From Streptococcus sp. SPS1 (GTDB taxonomy: Bacteria > Bacillota > Bacilli > Lactobacillales > Streptococcaceae), in contig NZ_JAQFJG010000003.1 of NCBI RefSeq assembly GCF_030439915.1, positions 154,761-218,760 of the forward strand: DNA of 64,000 bases, written 5' to 3'. Positions 48,480 through 56,648 of the stretch are shown here, piece by piece (the first letter of the stretch is position 1; each line of letters begins with the position of its first letter). A program made the translations under genes and the position numbers. The notes under the pieces are model-generated. The model was not told the origin of the DNA. It saw only the letters and a list, made by a program, of their open reading frames with translations, and did not search any database.

Positions 48480-48583
48480 ATACTCAATGAAAATCAAAGA
48501 GCAAACTAGGAATCTAGCCGCAGGCTGTACTTGAGTACGGCAAGGCGAAGCTGACGCGGTTTGAAGAGATTTTCGAAGAGTAT
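48480..48583 (-). repeat. BOX element without boxB (boxA-boxC)
   Basis: 104 bp reading ATACTCAATGAAAATCAAAG on the plus strand to TTTTCGAAGAGTAT, i.e. boxC followed by boxA in inverse orientation to 28113-28264, with no boxB between. It contains GTACGGCAAGGCGAAGCTGACG, close to the BOX-PCR primer with two changes. It lies between the convergent rqcH and lytB genes. Confidence 0.93.
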
Positions 48584-48616
48584 TACTACTTACTCAAATC
48601 ATATTCAATTATAGAA

Positions 48617-50461
48617 CTAATCTTTGCCACCTAGTTTCTCATTGATTTTCATCATCACACTAGCAATTTTCTCGCCCCAATAAGGGTCTGAGGCATATTC
48701 CACATTCATACCAGATGCCTTGTTTCCAAGGAAAGTTCTGCCCCTATCGATATAATTTTCCTTAATCCACTTGCTTGCACCTAAAATTCCCTTATCCACA
48801 TCATCAAATGTCTTGGCAGAAAGGTACGGGGTCGTATCATAGGCTGTAATTCCAAAGAAATTATTCTTATCTTTGGCAATCTTACTTCGTCCCCAGTCAC
48901 TTTCTAAAGCACTATGGGCAAGGAGGTAAAGGGCATTGATATGGTAATGTTCTTCGGCTTCCTTAAAGGTAGCTCCCTTATTTTCCAAGAGGCTATTGTT
49001 AATGTTTAGCAAACTAAATACCTTATCCAAGTCTTCAGCACTATAGTTTGTAGCCTCTGTCAAATCTTTGAAAAGGAAGGGATTCTCAAGCTTAAAACCA
49101 TCAAAATGCAGCCCATCTGCCGAATAATATTTCTTGCCTACTTCCATATCAGAAAGATGAGAAGCTACTGGGATACTAGCATTCTGAGCCACATAGTGAT
49201 AAAAACGGTGGCCATCACTCTCATAATAAGGGATAAAGTCCTTACTAGCATCTAGTGCTTGTAAATCTTCTGTTTTCATATAGCCTGACAAACCAGAAAT
49301 AGTAATAGCCAAGCGCTTGTCATCACTTTTTCTATCCTTATCTAGCCAGACGACACTACCTTGCGATATATAGGAGAGCTTTTCACCATCTGCATTATAA
49401 ACATTTGCTGTGACAGGAACTACTTGATAGTAAGCAGCATTTTCGTTTGTAGCTTTTTCTCCAAGCCATTTACCGTCGCTTCCAAGCTGATAACCATCTA
49501 CTGTCTCATTTTTCGCCATGTAGCCACCGGATTTGCAGTAATACCAGGCTTGACTTTTAGAATCGTAGACCCATTCTTTTTCAGCCATTTTCCCATCAGA
49601 CTTGAGGTAAAACCATGACTCTTTATCCCAAATCCATTCATCTTTTGCCATATAGCCACCGGATTTGAAGTAGTACCAGGCTTGACTTTTAGAATCGTAT
49701 ACCCATTCTTTTTTAGCCATTTTGCCATCAGACTTGAGGTAAAACCAAGATTCCTTATTCCAAATCCATTCATTGGCTGCCATATAGCCACCGGATTTTA
49801 GATAATAATAGTGACCATTTTTGAAAATCCATTCTTTGTCAGCATGTTTTCCATTTTCTTTGATGTAAAACCAAGATTGGTATTGTTTGTCAAAAAGCCA
49901 ACCTTGCTGTACTTTGGCACCACTGGCATTCACATAAGCCTGGTCAATCCACTGACTTGTCAGTAGATAACCACCAGATTTAAAATAATAGTCCTTCCCT
50001 TTAATTTGGAGCCATTCTTTCTCTGCGTGCTGGCCATCTGCTTTGATGTAAAACCAAGCGTCGTATTGAGAGTCATAGACCCAGTCTTCTATTACTTTGG
50101 CACCTGTTGCACCGACATAGGAAGTTCCTACCCAAGCATTTCTTTTCATCTTCCCATTTTGGTCAAGATAATAGAAGGCTCCCTTGTCTTCTACCCATTC
50201 TGACTTGGCCATATAGCCACCAGATTTGAGATAATAATAGTCGTCACCTTGTTTCAGCCATTCATTTTCAGCATAGTCAGCATCTTCTTTTATATAAAAC
50301 CAAGATTGATAATGAGTATCAAAAACCCACTCATTCGCTGCTTGACTACCGTCTGCTTTCAGGTATTGTTTTCCTTGCCAAATACCATCACTGGCCATTA
50401 CACCCTCTGGACTAGCTAAGAAAAATAGCAGGGCTAAAAAAATAAATCTTACTTTCTTCAT
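48617..50461 (-). CDS. lytB: LytB-type choline-binding endo-beta-N-acetylglucosaminidase
   Basis: A 614-aa secreted murein hydrolase that separates daughter cells at the poles. The signal peptide (1-23, ending VMA-SD) is followed by about 14-16 choline-binding repeats (WFYIKxDG/WYYFKSGG patterns, to about residue 340), which hold the enzyme on teichoic-acid phosphocholine. SH3b-like and GH73 glucosaminidase domains form the C-terminus (HSALESDWGRSKIAKDKNNFFGI has the catalytic Glu). The pneumococcal protein I remember has 658 residues; this one is shorter by 44, one full repeat unit. A TGGTACAAT promoter precedes it. Confidence 0.95.
   Translation of the reverse strand: MKKVRFIFLALLFFLASPEGVMASDGIWQGKQYLKADGSQAANEWVFDTHYQSWFYIKEDADYAENEWLKQGDDYYYLKSGGYMAKSEWVEDKGAFYYLDQNGKMKRNAWVGTSYVGATGAKVIEDWVYDSQYDAWFYIKADGQHAEKEWLQIKGKDYYFKSGGYLLTSQWIDQAYVNASGAKVQQGWLFDKQYQSWFYIKENGKHADKEWIFKNGHYYYLKSGGYMAANEWIWNKESWFYLKSDGKMAKKEWVYDSKSQAWYYFKSGGYMAKDEWIWDKESWFYLKSDGKMAEKEWVYDSKSQAWYYCKSGGYMAKNETVDGYQLGSDGKWLGEKATNENAAYYQVVPVTANVYNADGEKLSYISQGSVVWLDKDRKSDDKRLAITISGLSGYMKTEDLQALDASKDFIPYYESDGHRFYHYVAQNASIPVASHLSDMEVGKKYYSADGLHFDGFKLENPFLFKDLTEATNYSAEDLDKVFSLLNINNSLLENKGATFKEAEEHYHINALYLLAHSALESDWGRSKIAKDKNNFFGITAYDTTPYLSAKTFDDVDKGILGASKWIKENYIDRGRTFLGNKASGMNVEYASDPYWGEKIASVMMKINEKLGGKD
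49521..49790 (-). repeat. 132-bp tandem repeats inside lytB
   Basis: The sequence TAGCCACCGGATTT recurs at 49521, 49653 and 49785, exactly 132 bp (44 codons) apart, with nearly identical DNA between. This is the variable choline-binding double-repeat array; homologous recombination between units changes its number. Confidence 0.9.
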
Positions 50462-50491
50462 TAACCTTCTTCCTCTGTTCTTATTTATTTT

Positions 50492-50497
50492 ATTGTA
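50492..50497 (-). promoter_or_regulatory. lytB promoter -10
   Basis: Minus-strand TGGTACAAT about 30 bases before the ATG; no clear -35. Confidence 0.5.
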
Positions 50498-50530
50498 CCA
50501 AAATTCTCTTAAATTTATATTACAAACTAA

Positions 50531-50554
50531 TAAAAAATCAAGAACAGATTGATT
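50531..50554 (-). terminator. Terminator of pyrK-pyrD
   Basis: Minus-strand stem AATCAA/TTGATT with a seven-base loop, then TTTTTA, starting six bases after the pyrD stop. The stem is A-U rich, so it is moderate. Confidence 0.6.
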
Positions 50555-50559
50555 GCAGC

Positions 50560-52309
<1,750 letters not shown>

Positions 52310-52317
52310 GACTTTTC

Positions 52318-52494
52318 CTCCTTAAATTTTAAGGGGACCAGACAAAGAAAAGACCTTGCTAGTGCAAGGCCTCAGTTAAAATCGTACAACAGAAGAGAGC
52401 ACACCCAAAAAGTCTCCTCTAGAAAATTGTACTATTCTTTTATCCGACACCTTGTGAGTCTCTCTGGACTCCCCTTAAAGGTTAAATTTTTACT
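52318..52494 (-). promoter_or_regulatory. PyrR-responsive pyrimidine attenuator of pyrK-pyrD
   Basis: The transcribed strand carries the PyrR-binding hairpin loop AGTCCAGAGAGACT (52470-52457), matching the ARUCCNGNGAGGYU-type consensus. A terminator stem CCTTGC/GCAAGG with a four-base loop and CTTTTCTTT follows (52369-52343). With UMP or UTP high, PyrR would favour the terminator. A perfect 10-bp inverted repeat (TTTAAGGGGA at 52479-52470 and TCCCCTTAAA at 52337-52328) frames the leader, and the SD GGAGG (52321-52317) abuts the second arm. Confidence 0.88.
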
Positions 52495-52523
52495 AGTATA
52501 CTCTTTCAGCTAAAAAAAGTCAA
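52495..52523 (-). promoter_or_regulatory. pyrK-pyrD promoter
   Basis: Minus-strand TTGACT (52523-52518), 17-base spacer, TATACT (52500-52495). The -35 hexamer lies in the 3' arm and T-run of the gloA terminator. Confidence 0.85.
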
Positions 52524-52550
52524 GTAGAAAACGAATATTCTACTTGACTT
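52510..52550 (-). terminator. Rho-independent terminator of gloA
   Basis: A perfect 13-bp stem (52538-52550 with 52517-52529) has an eight-base loop and is followed by TTTTT on the minus strand. It lies eight bases after the gloA stop. Confidence 0.93.
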
Positions 52551-52557
52551 CACGAGA

Positions 52558-52938
52558 TTATTTTTCACGAATGACTTCGACCTTGTAGCCATCAGGGTCT
52601 TTGACAAAGTAATAGTTAGGTGCAGTTCCTGGTAGACCATTTGGCTCAGTCACTTCATATCCTTTGGCACTGTGCTCTTGATGAAGCTCCTCAAGATCAG
52701 GTGTACTGAGGGCGATATGGGCAAACCCATCTCCAACCACATAAGGACCGTGATCGTAGTTATAAGTCAACTCCAACTCATAGTCGTCACCCTCAAGACC
52801 TAGATAGACAATCGTGAAGGCATGGTCTGGAAAATCTCTGCGACGCAATTCTTTAAATCCAAAAGCATCTTGATAGAATGCAATTGATTTTTCAAGATTT
52901 TCTACTCGCAAGCAAGTATGTAGCATTTTTGAAGCCAT
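52558..52938 (-). CDS. gloA: Lactoylglutathione lyase / VOC-family glyoxalase I
   Basis: A 126-aa vicinal-oxygen-chelate protein. The start MASKMLHTCLRVENLEKSIAFY and VYLGLEGDDYELELTYNYDH match glyoxalase I, with the metal ligands His (position 7 area), Glu (LELT), His (GFAHIAL) and Glu (YKVEVI) in place. It detoxifies methylglyoxal; streptococci contain glutathione by import or GshF. ATG 52938 follows GGAG; the longer frame to 52989 overlaps the rplT terminator. It appears monocistronic between two terminators, so a promoter must lie in or near the rplT terminator, or it is read through. Confidence 0.92.
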   Translation of the reverse strand: MASKMLHTCLRVENLEKSIAFYQDAFGFKELRRRDFPDHAFTIVYLGLEGDDYELELTYNYDHGPYVVGDGFAHIALSTPDLEELHQEHSAKGYEVTEPNGLPGTAPNYYFVKDPDGYKVEVIREK

Positions 52939-52956
52939 ATTTTTCTCCTTTATTTT

Positions 52957-52987
52957 TAAAAAGACTGGACAATCCTGTTCCAGTCTC
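52957..52987 (-). terminator. Rho-independent terminator of infC-rpmI-rplT
   Basis: Minus-strand 8-bp stem AGACTGGA/TCCAGTCT with a nine-base loop, then TTTTTAAAAA, ten bases after the rplT stop. Confidence 0.88.
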
Positions 52988-52995
52988 ATCAGTTG

Positions 52996-53355
52996 TTATT
53001 TACCAAGTTTTGCTTTAGCCGCATCTGCAAGAGCTGTGAAAGCTGCTGCATCGTTAACAGCCAAGTCAGCAAGCATTTTACGGTTAACTTCAATCTCAGC
53101 CAATTTCAAACCATGCATCAATTGTGAGTATGAAAGTCCGTTCATACGAGCTGCCGCGTTGATACGAGTGATCCACAATTTGCGGAAGTCACGTTTTTTC
53201 TGACGACGGTCACGGTATGCATAGTAGTAAGAGTTCATTACTTGTTCTTTTGCAGTACGGAACAAGATGTGTTTAGCTCCATAGTAACCTTTTGCTAATT
53301 TAAGAATACGTTTACGACGTTTGCGTGATACAACGCCACCTTTAACACGTGCCAT
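52996..53355 (-). CDS. rplT: Ribosomal protein L20
   Basis: A 119-aa 50S protein that binds 23S rRNA early in assembly. The basic N-terminal extension ([26 protein letters not shown]) and globular C-terminus are typical and full length. In low-GC Gram-positives L20 represses its own operon by binding the infC leader, and such a leader is seen upstream. The codon bias is strong. It is the last gene of infC-rpmI-rplT. Confidence 0.98.
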   Translation of the reverse strand: MARVKGGVVSRKRRKRILKLAKGYYGAKHILFRTAKEQVMNSYYYAYRDRRQKKRDFRKLWITRINAAARMNGLSYSQLMHGLKLAEIEVNRKMLADLAVNDAAAFTALADAAKAKLGK

Positions 53356-53406
53356 GTTTTATTTCCTCCAAATATTTCCTAGAATTGTTTACTTACAGTC
53401 AAGCTA

Positions 53407-53607
53407 TTATTTCAAGCGAGTAAGCATTGCTTTGATACGTTTGTAATCTCCTGAATGCACCATAGATGCTTTACGAAGATGACGACGTTGTTTCTTAGTT
53501 TTTCCGTGGAAACGGTGAGAAGTGTAAGCACGGAAACGTTTAAGTCCACCAGAACCTGTACGTTTGAAACGTTTAGCTGATGCGCGGTGTGTTTTTTGTT
53601 TTGGCAT
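53407..53607 (-). CDS. rpmI: Ribosomal protein L35
   Basis: A 66-aa very basic 50S protein ([20 protein letters not shown]), full length with the usual RHLRKASMV segment. It lies 32 bases after infC and 51 before rplT, with GGAGAAAA as its SD. The gap to rplT has no hairpin terminator. Confidence 0.98.
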   Translation of the reverse strand: MPKQKTHRASAKRFKRTGSGGLKRFRAYTSHRFHGKTKKQRRHLRKASMVHSGDYKRIKAMLTRLK

Positions 53608-53639
53608 GATTTTTTCTCCTTTATTTAACTTTCTGACAA

Positions 53640-54161
53640 TTATTTTTTGTCAGTCGCTGGCGCCAATTGCATGAACATTTGACGTCCATCCATTTTAGCA
53701 CGTTGTTCGATGATGGCAATATCTTGAGTTGCTTCAGCAAACTCGGCTAAAACTTTTGCACCAATCTCTTTATGGGTAATCATACGACCCTTAAAGCGAA
53801 TAGATACCTTAACTTTATTTCCTTTTTCAAGGAATTTGCGTGCATTGCGAAGTTTTGTATCAAAGTCACCCTTGTCAATCGTTGGACTTAGACGAACTTC
53901 TTTCACAGTAACAACACTTTGTTTTTTACGTTGTTCTTTTTGCTTCTTCTGGTACTCAAATTTGAACTTACCGTAGTCCATAATTTTTGCAACAGGCGGT
54001 TTGGCTTGGGGTTGAATCAATACTAGGTCAACATTAGCGTTATCAGCCAAAGCTTGCGCTTCACTGAGTGGCTTGATGCCTAGCTGTTCTCCTTCAAGAC
54101 CAATCAAGCGAACTTCACGTACACGAATCTCATCATTGATGAATAAGTCTTGCTTTGCTAT
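53640..54161 (-). CDS. infC: Translation initiation factor IF-3, probable AUA start
   Basis: A 173-aa IF-3 (or 176 aa from GTG 54170). The N-terminal domain ([17 protein letters not shown]), linker and C-terminal domain ([18 protein letters not shown]) are complete. The sequence before it reads AAAGAGGTGAAAACCATAGCA: AGAGGTGA is an excellent SD only for the ATA at 54161-54159. A GTG start would lie inside that SD. Rare start codons on infC are a known autoregulation device, since IF-3 rejects non-canonical starts. The ORF is open further upstream to 54227 without a credible start. Confidence 0.93.
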
Positions 54162-54177
54162 GGTTTTCACCTCTTTT

Positions 54178-54322
54178 GTTTTATTAGAGAAAAACAATAG
54201 CGGACTCGTAAATATACAAGCCCGCACGTTATGATAGCGTTTCTTAGAAACTTTTCATCCGTAGGGCCAGGCAACTTAATGTCACAAGGCGAGAAGCTCT
54301 CACTTCTGCTTTTCTCAACTTT
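54178..54322 (-). promoter_or_regulatory. L20-type ribosomal-protein leader of infC-rpmI-rplT
   Basis: The transcribed strand holds structured GC-rich blocks (GAGAGCTTCTC, GTTGCCTGGCCC) that resemble the streptococcal form of the L20/IF3 leader. A terminator stem GCGGGCT/AGTCCGC (one G-U) with a 12-base loop and TATTGTTTTT follows at 54215-54180. L20 binding is expected to cause premature termination; the identification is from memory of the family. Confidence 0.75.
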
Positions 54323-54325
54323 TAT

Positions 54326-54354
54326 ATGATACCAAGTTTTCTAGTTCTTGTCAA
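54326..54354 (-). promoter_or_regulatory. infC operon promoter
   Basis: Minus-strand TTGACA (54354-54349), 17-base spacer with TGG, TATCAT (54331-54326). Confidence 0.85.
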
Positions 54355-54409
54355 GATAAAAAGTTATTTTTTTGAAAAGTTTCTGTTTGTATTTTGCCTT
54401 GGTTTTCGA

Positions 54410-54440
54410 TTCAAAAAGAGAGAATCAAGTTGATTCCCTC
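54410..54440 (-). terminator. Rho-independent terminator of the peptide/ABC operon
   Basis: Minus-strand stem GAGGGAATCAA/TTGATTCTCTC with minimal loop, then TTTTTGAA, about 37 bases after the permease stop. Confidence 0.85.
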
Positions 54441-54477
54441 CCTATATTAGTTTTTCTTTAGCTTCCCCATAGGAAAA

Positions 54478-55659
54478 CTAAGCCTTAAAAACTTCTTTTT
54501 TACATGAACTTCCCCATCTTTCGATAAATAGAATCCCCACTAACAAAAGGATAATCAGGCAAGGAAGTAAGACCATCCCCATGCTCCAATTCAGATTGAC
54601 ATTATCAATCAGCTTAGGTAATCTTCCAGACAAAATATCCACTGAACGCAAGTAAGTAAAGGGAATCAGATGTGCAATCTCTTGGAGAGGCTGAATGGTT
54701 TGGATACCAAACAACAAGCCAACAATCCCAATGAGGGAAAGAAAGAGGACAGGCATTTTTTGCTTGAAAAAGTAAGCAATCAAGTAGACGACTTCCACAA
54801 TGACGATAAAAGCTAAGAAAGCTAAGAGCAAGCTAGGAAATAACACATCTTGTATTTTTCCAATAGTCACCTCTTGATTCGTTAAGCTATAGATTGGATA
54901 GGGATAATCTAACTGTCCAAAACCACTTATCAGACTTCCCGCTAGAAAAGAAAATCCACAGATTCCGATAAACAGCACAGTTACATAGCCCACTCCAACT
55001 CCAAGAGAGGACATGGCAAATGTCACTTTTGAAAAAGGATATAACTGAGCTGTATCGAGATGATTTTGATATCTTTCTGCGAACAGTTGTGTTAGCATAA
55101 AAATAATAGCAACCACAAACAAGGTTGGGATGATTACCTCTAAAATCCAGACAATCTGATCAATCCCGTGGGTAGGAAACTCCAAAGTATGTGCTTTTAT
55201 GTTCAAAGGATACAGGGCTTGGTAAATCTTCCGTTCACGGTCAACCCCCATTTTTAATTCAGAGCTAGAAGTCGGGTCATTTGATACAAATTCATAATTA
55301 TTCTCTTCATCTTGCCACTGCAAATAGTAGGCTTCTTTCCAGCGCCCTTCTTTTAATAAAGTCAGAATTTCTGTCTTTCGCGTCAAAAGATTTTTTTGCA
55401 AGTCTAAATCACTTTTAGCAATCTGGTATTCCTCCGAGCTGGTGTCAGACATTTGGGAGAGCTTCTCTTCATTTTCATTGATAGCTCTCTCGTTGGCTGC
55501 AATACGAGTTTCCAACCTGCTCTCCAAGCTGAATGAGTTTGCAGTCCGACTATTGAAATAAAAGGTAACACCGAGTACAGATGCAAATAAAAGTAAGATA
55601 ATCCAGTTTAAACGACTTTTGAAAACTTTCTTTAACAAAAATAGGCTAACATCTTTCAT
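54478..55659 (-). CDS. ABC-2-type transporter permease
   Basis: A 393-aa membrane protein with one N-terminal helix (about 16-33), a large extracytoplasmic or coiled region (35-165; many Glu/Lys, ENEEKLSQMSD) and five to six further helices from 170 on. This is the layout of ABC-2 permeases with a long first loop, as found in bacteriocin and drug exporters such as the BcrB/LanFEG groups. The substrate is not known. It starts three bases after the ATPase stop, so the two form one transporter. The ATPase and the Tyr-rich peptide precede it in the same direction. Confidence 0.82.
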   Translation of the reverse strand: MKDVSLFLLKKVFKSRLNWIILLLFASVLGVTFYFNSRTANSFSLESRLETRIAANERAINENEEKLSQMSDTSSEEYQIAKSDLDLQKNLLTRKTEILTLLKEGRWKEAYYLQWQDEENNYEFVSNDPTSSSELKMGVDRERKIYQALYPLNIKAHTLEFPTHGIDQIVWILEVIIPTLFVVAIIFMLTQLFAERYQNHLDTAQLYPFSKVTFAMSSLGVGVGYVTVLFIGICGFSFLAGSLISGFGQLDYPYPIYSLTNQEVTIGKIQDVLFPSLLLAFLAFIVIVEVVYLIAYFFKQKMPVLFLSLIGIVGLLFGIQTIQPLQEIAHLIPFTYLRSVDILSGRLPKLIDNVNLNWSMGMVLLPCLIILLLVGILFIERWGSSCKKEVFKA

Positions 55660-55662
55660 AAA

Positions 55663-56250
55663 CTAAACCTCTTCTATCTGCCCCTGATGAATGGTTACCA
55701 TGCTATCGCAAATCTCCACTAACTCCTCTTTGTAGTGGGAACTCAAAAGAACCAGCTGTTCTTGCCTATTGATTTGTGCTAACCTATCAAAAAACTTCTG
55801 TCGATAATACTCGTCTAAACCATTGGTAATCTCATCCATGAGCCAGCATTTCGCTTGACTCAGGAAATACATGGCAATCACCAAGCGTTGCTTCATGCCT
55901 AAGGAACACTTGCGGATGGGAAGGCTGATATAGTCAGACATTTCCCAGTAGGTGATTTCATCCCTCAAGTTTAGGTCTGACTTCCAGATATTTTTTATGA
56001 GACAAAGATAGTCCATCCCACTTAAGTTTTCATCCAGCCATTCAATACTCTCATAATAAAATAAAGAAGGAGGGACTGCGATATTTCCACTACTTATAGG
56101 AATTAAATTGCTAATGGCGCGGAACAGGGTCGTCTTTCCAGAACCATTGATAGCAAGAATACCATAAATCCTACCCTTTTCAAATGTAAAATCAACATCT
56201 TGTAAGATGACTTGTCTCGTTTTTAGGGTAACATGAGTAAGCTGCAACAT
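55663..56250 (-). CDS. ABC transporter ATP-binding protein (export type, short)
   Basis: A 195-aa compact ATPase. Walker A reads AINGSGKTT (Ala for the first Gly). The signature is CSLGMKQRL, a degenerate form typical of exporters (SxGMxQR), Walker B is WLMDEITNGLD, and the switch His is in LSSHYKEE. At under 200 residues it lacks the C-terminal extension of many ATPases. AAGGAGGG precedes the ATG, 32 bases after the peptide gene, so it probably shares the peptide's transcript. Function is inferred: export of, or immunity to, the upstream peptide. Confidence 0.84.
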   Translation of the reverse strand: MLQLTHVTLKTRQVILQDVDFTFEKGRIYGILAINGSGKTTLFRAISNLIPISSGNIAVPPSLFYYESIEWLDENLSGMDYLCLIKNIWKSDLNLRDEITYWEMSDYISLPIRKCSLGMKQRLVIAMYFLSQAKCWLMDEITNGLDEYYRQKFFDRLAQINRQEQLVLLSSHYKEELVEICDSMVTIHQGQIEEV

Positions 56251-56282
56251 ATCTAGCCCTCCTTTTTATCACTCTTTAAGGA

Positions 56283-56507
56283 TTAATAGCCTCCGCTGTA
56301 GTAGTTTATTACCTCATAACGATCATAGTTCCAGCCTCCGCCAACTTTATACTCAGAATAGCTGTAATAACGAGGCCATGACGGAATATCAATATATCTA
56401 TGTCTGTGATAATTCATACTAGACCTATAGAAGATATTCCAATCATACCGATAAGTTTTAAGAACGCTCACAGCAGATACACTGGACTGAAAAAGACCAA
56501 TAATCAT
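56283..56507 (-). CDS. Tyrosine-rich small protein of unknown function (74 aa), perhaps truncated
   Basis: A 74-aa peptide. An N-terminal hydrophobic stretch (MIIGLFQSSVSAVSVL) is followed by a tail extremely rich in Tyr, Trp, Arg and His (SWPRYYSYSEYKVGGGWNYD, ending YYSGGY); 15 of the last 55 residues are Tyr. No recognised family. The ATG has no SD. Upstream, in the same frame, codons 56573-56514 read a sensible charged peptide (ESVFDFDDIKPLKISKNRLIS) ended by TAG two codons before this ATG, with no ATG of its own. So the gene may be disrupted, or the frame coincidental. It has a strong promoter and leads an ABC-exporter pair. Confidence 0.5.
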   Translation of the reverse strand: MIIGLFQSSVSAVSVLKTYRYDWNIFYRSSMNYHRHRYIDIPSWPRYYSYSEYKVGGGWNYDRYEVINYYSGGY

Positions 56508-56576
56508 AAACTAACTAATTAAACGATTTTTACTAATTTTTAATGGTTTTATATCATCAAAATCGAATACGCTTTC

Positions 56577-56605
56577 ATTATATCGTTTTTATCATTATTA
56601 TGCAA
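56577..56605 (-). promoter_or_regulatory. Promoter of the Tyr-rich peptide/ABC operon
   Basis: Minus-strand TTGCAT (56605-56600), 17-base spacer, TATAAT (56582-56577), about 70 bases before the annotated ATG. It lies just after comEC, so this operon has its own sigma-A promoter in addition to read-through from the com-box. Confidence 0.8.
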
Positions 56606-56648
56606 TAGATTTTTAGTTTATTTTACTAATATATAATACTTTTCCTTC

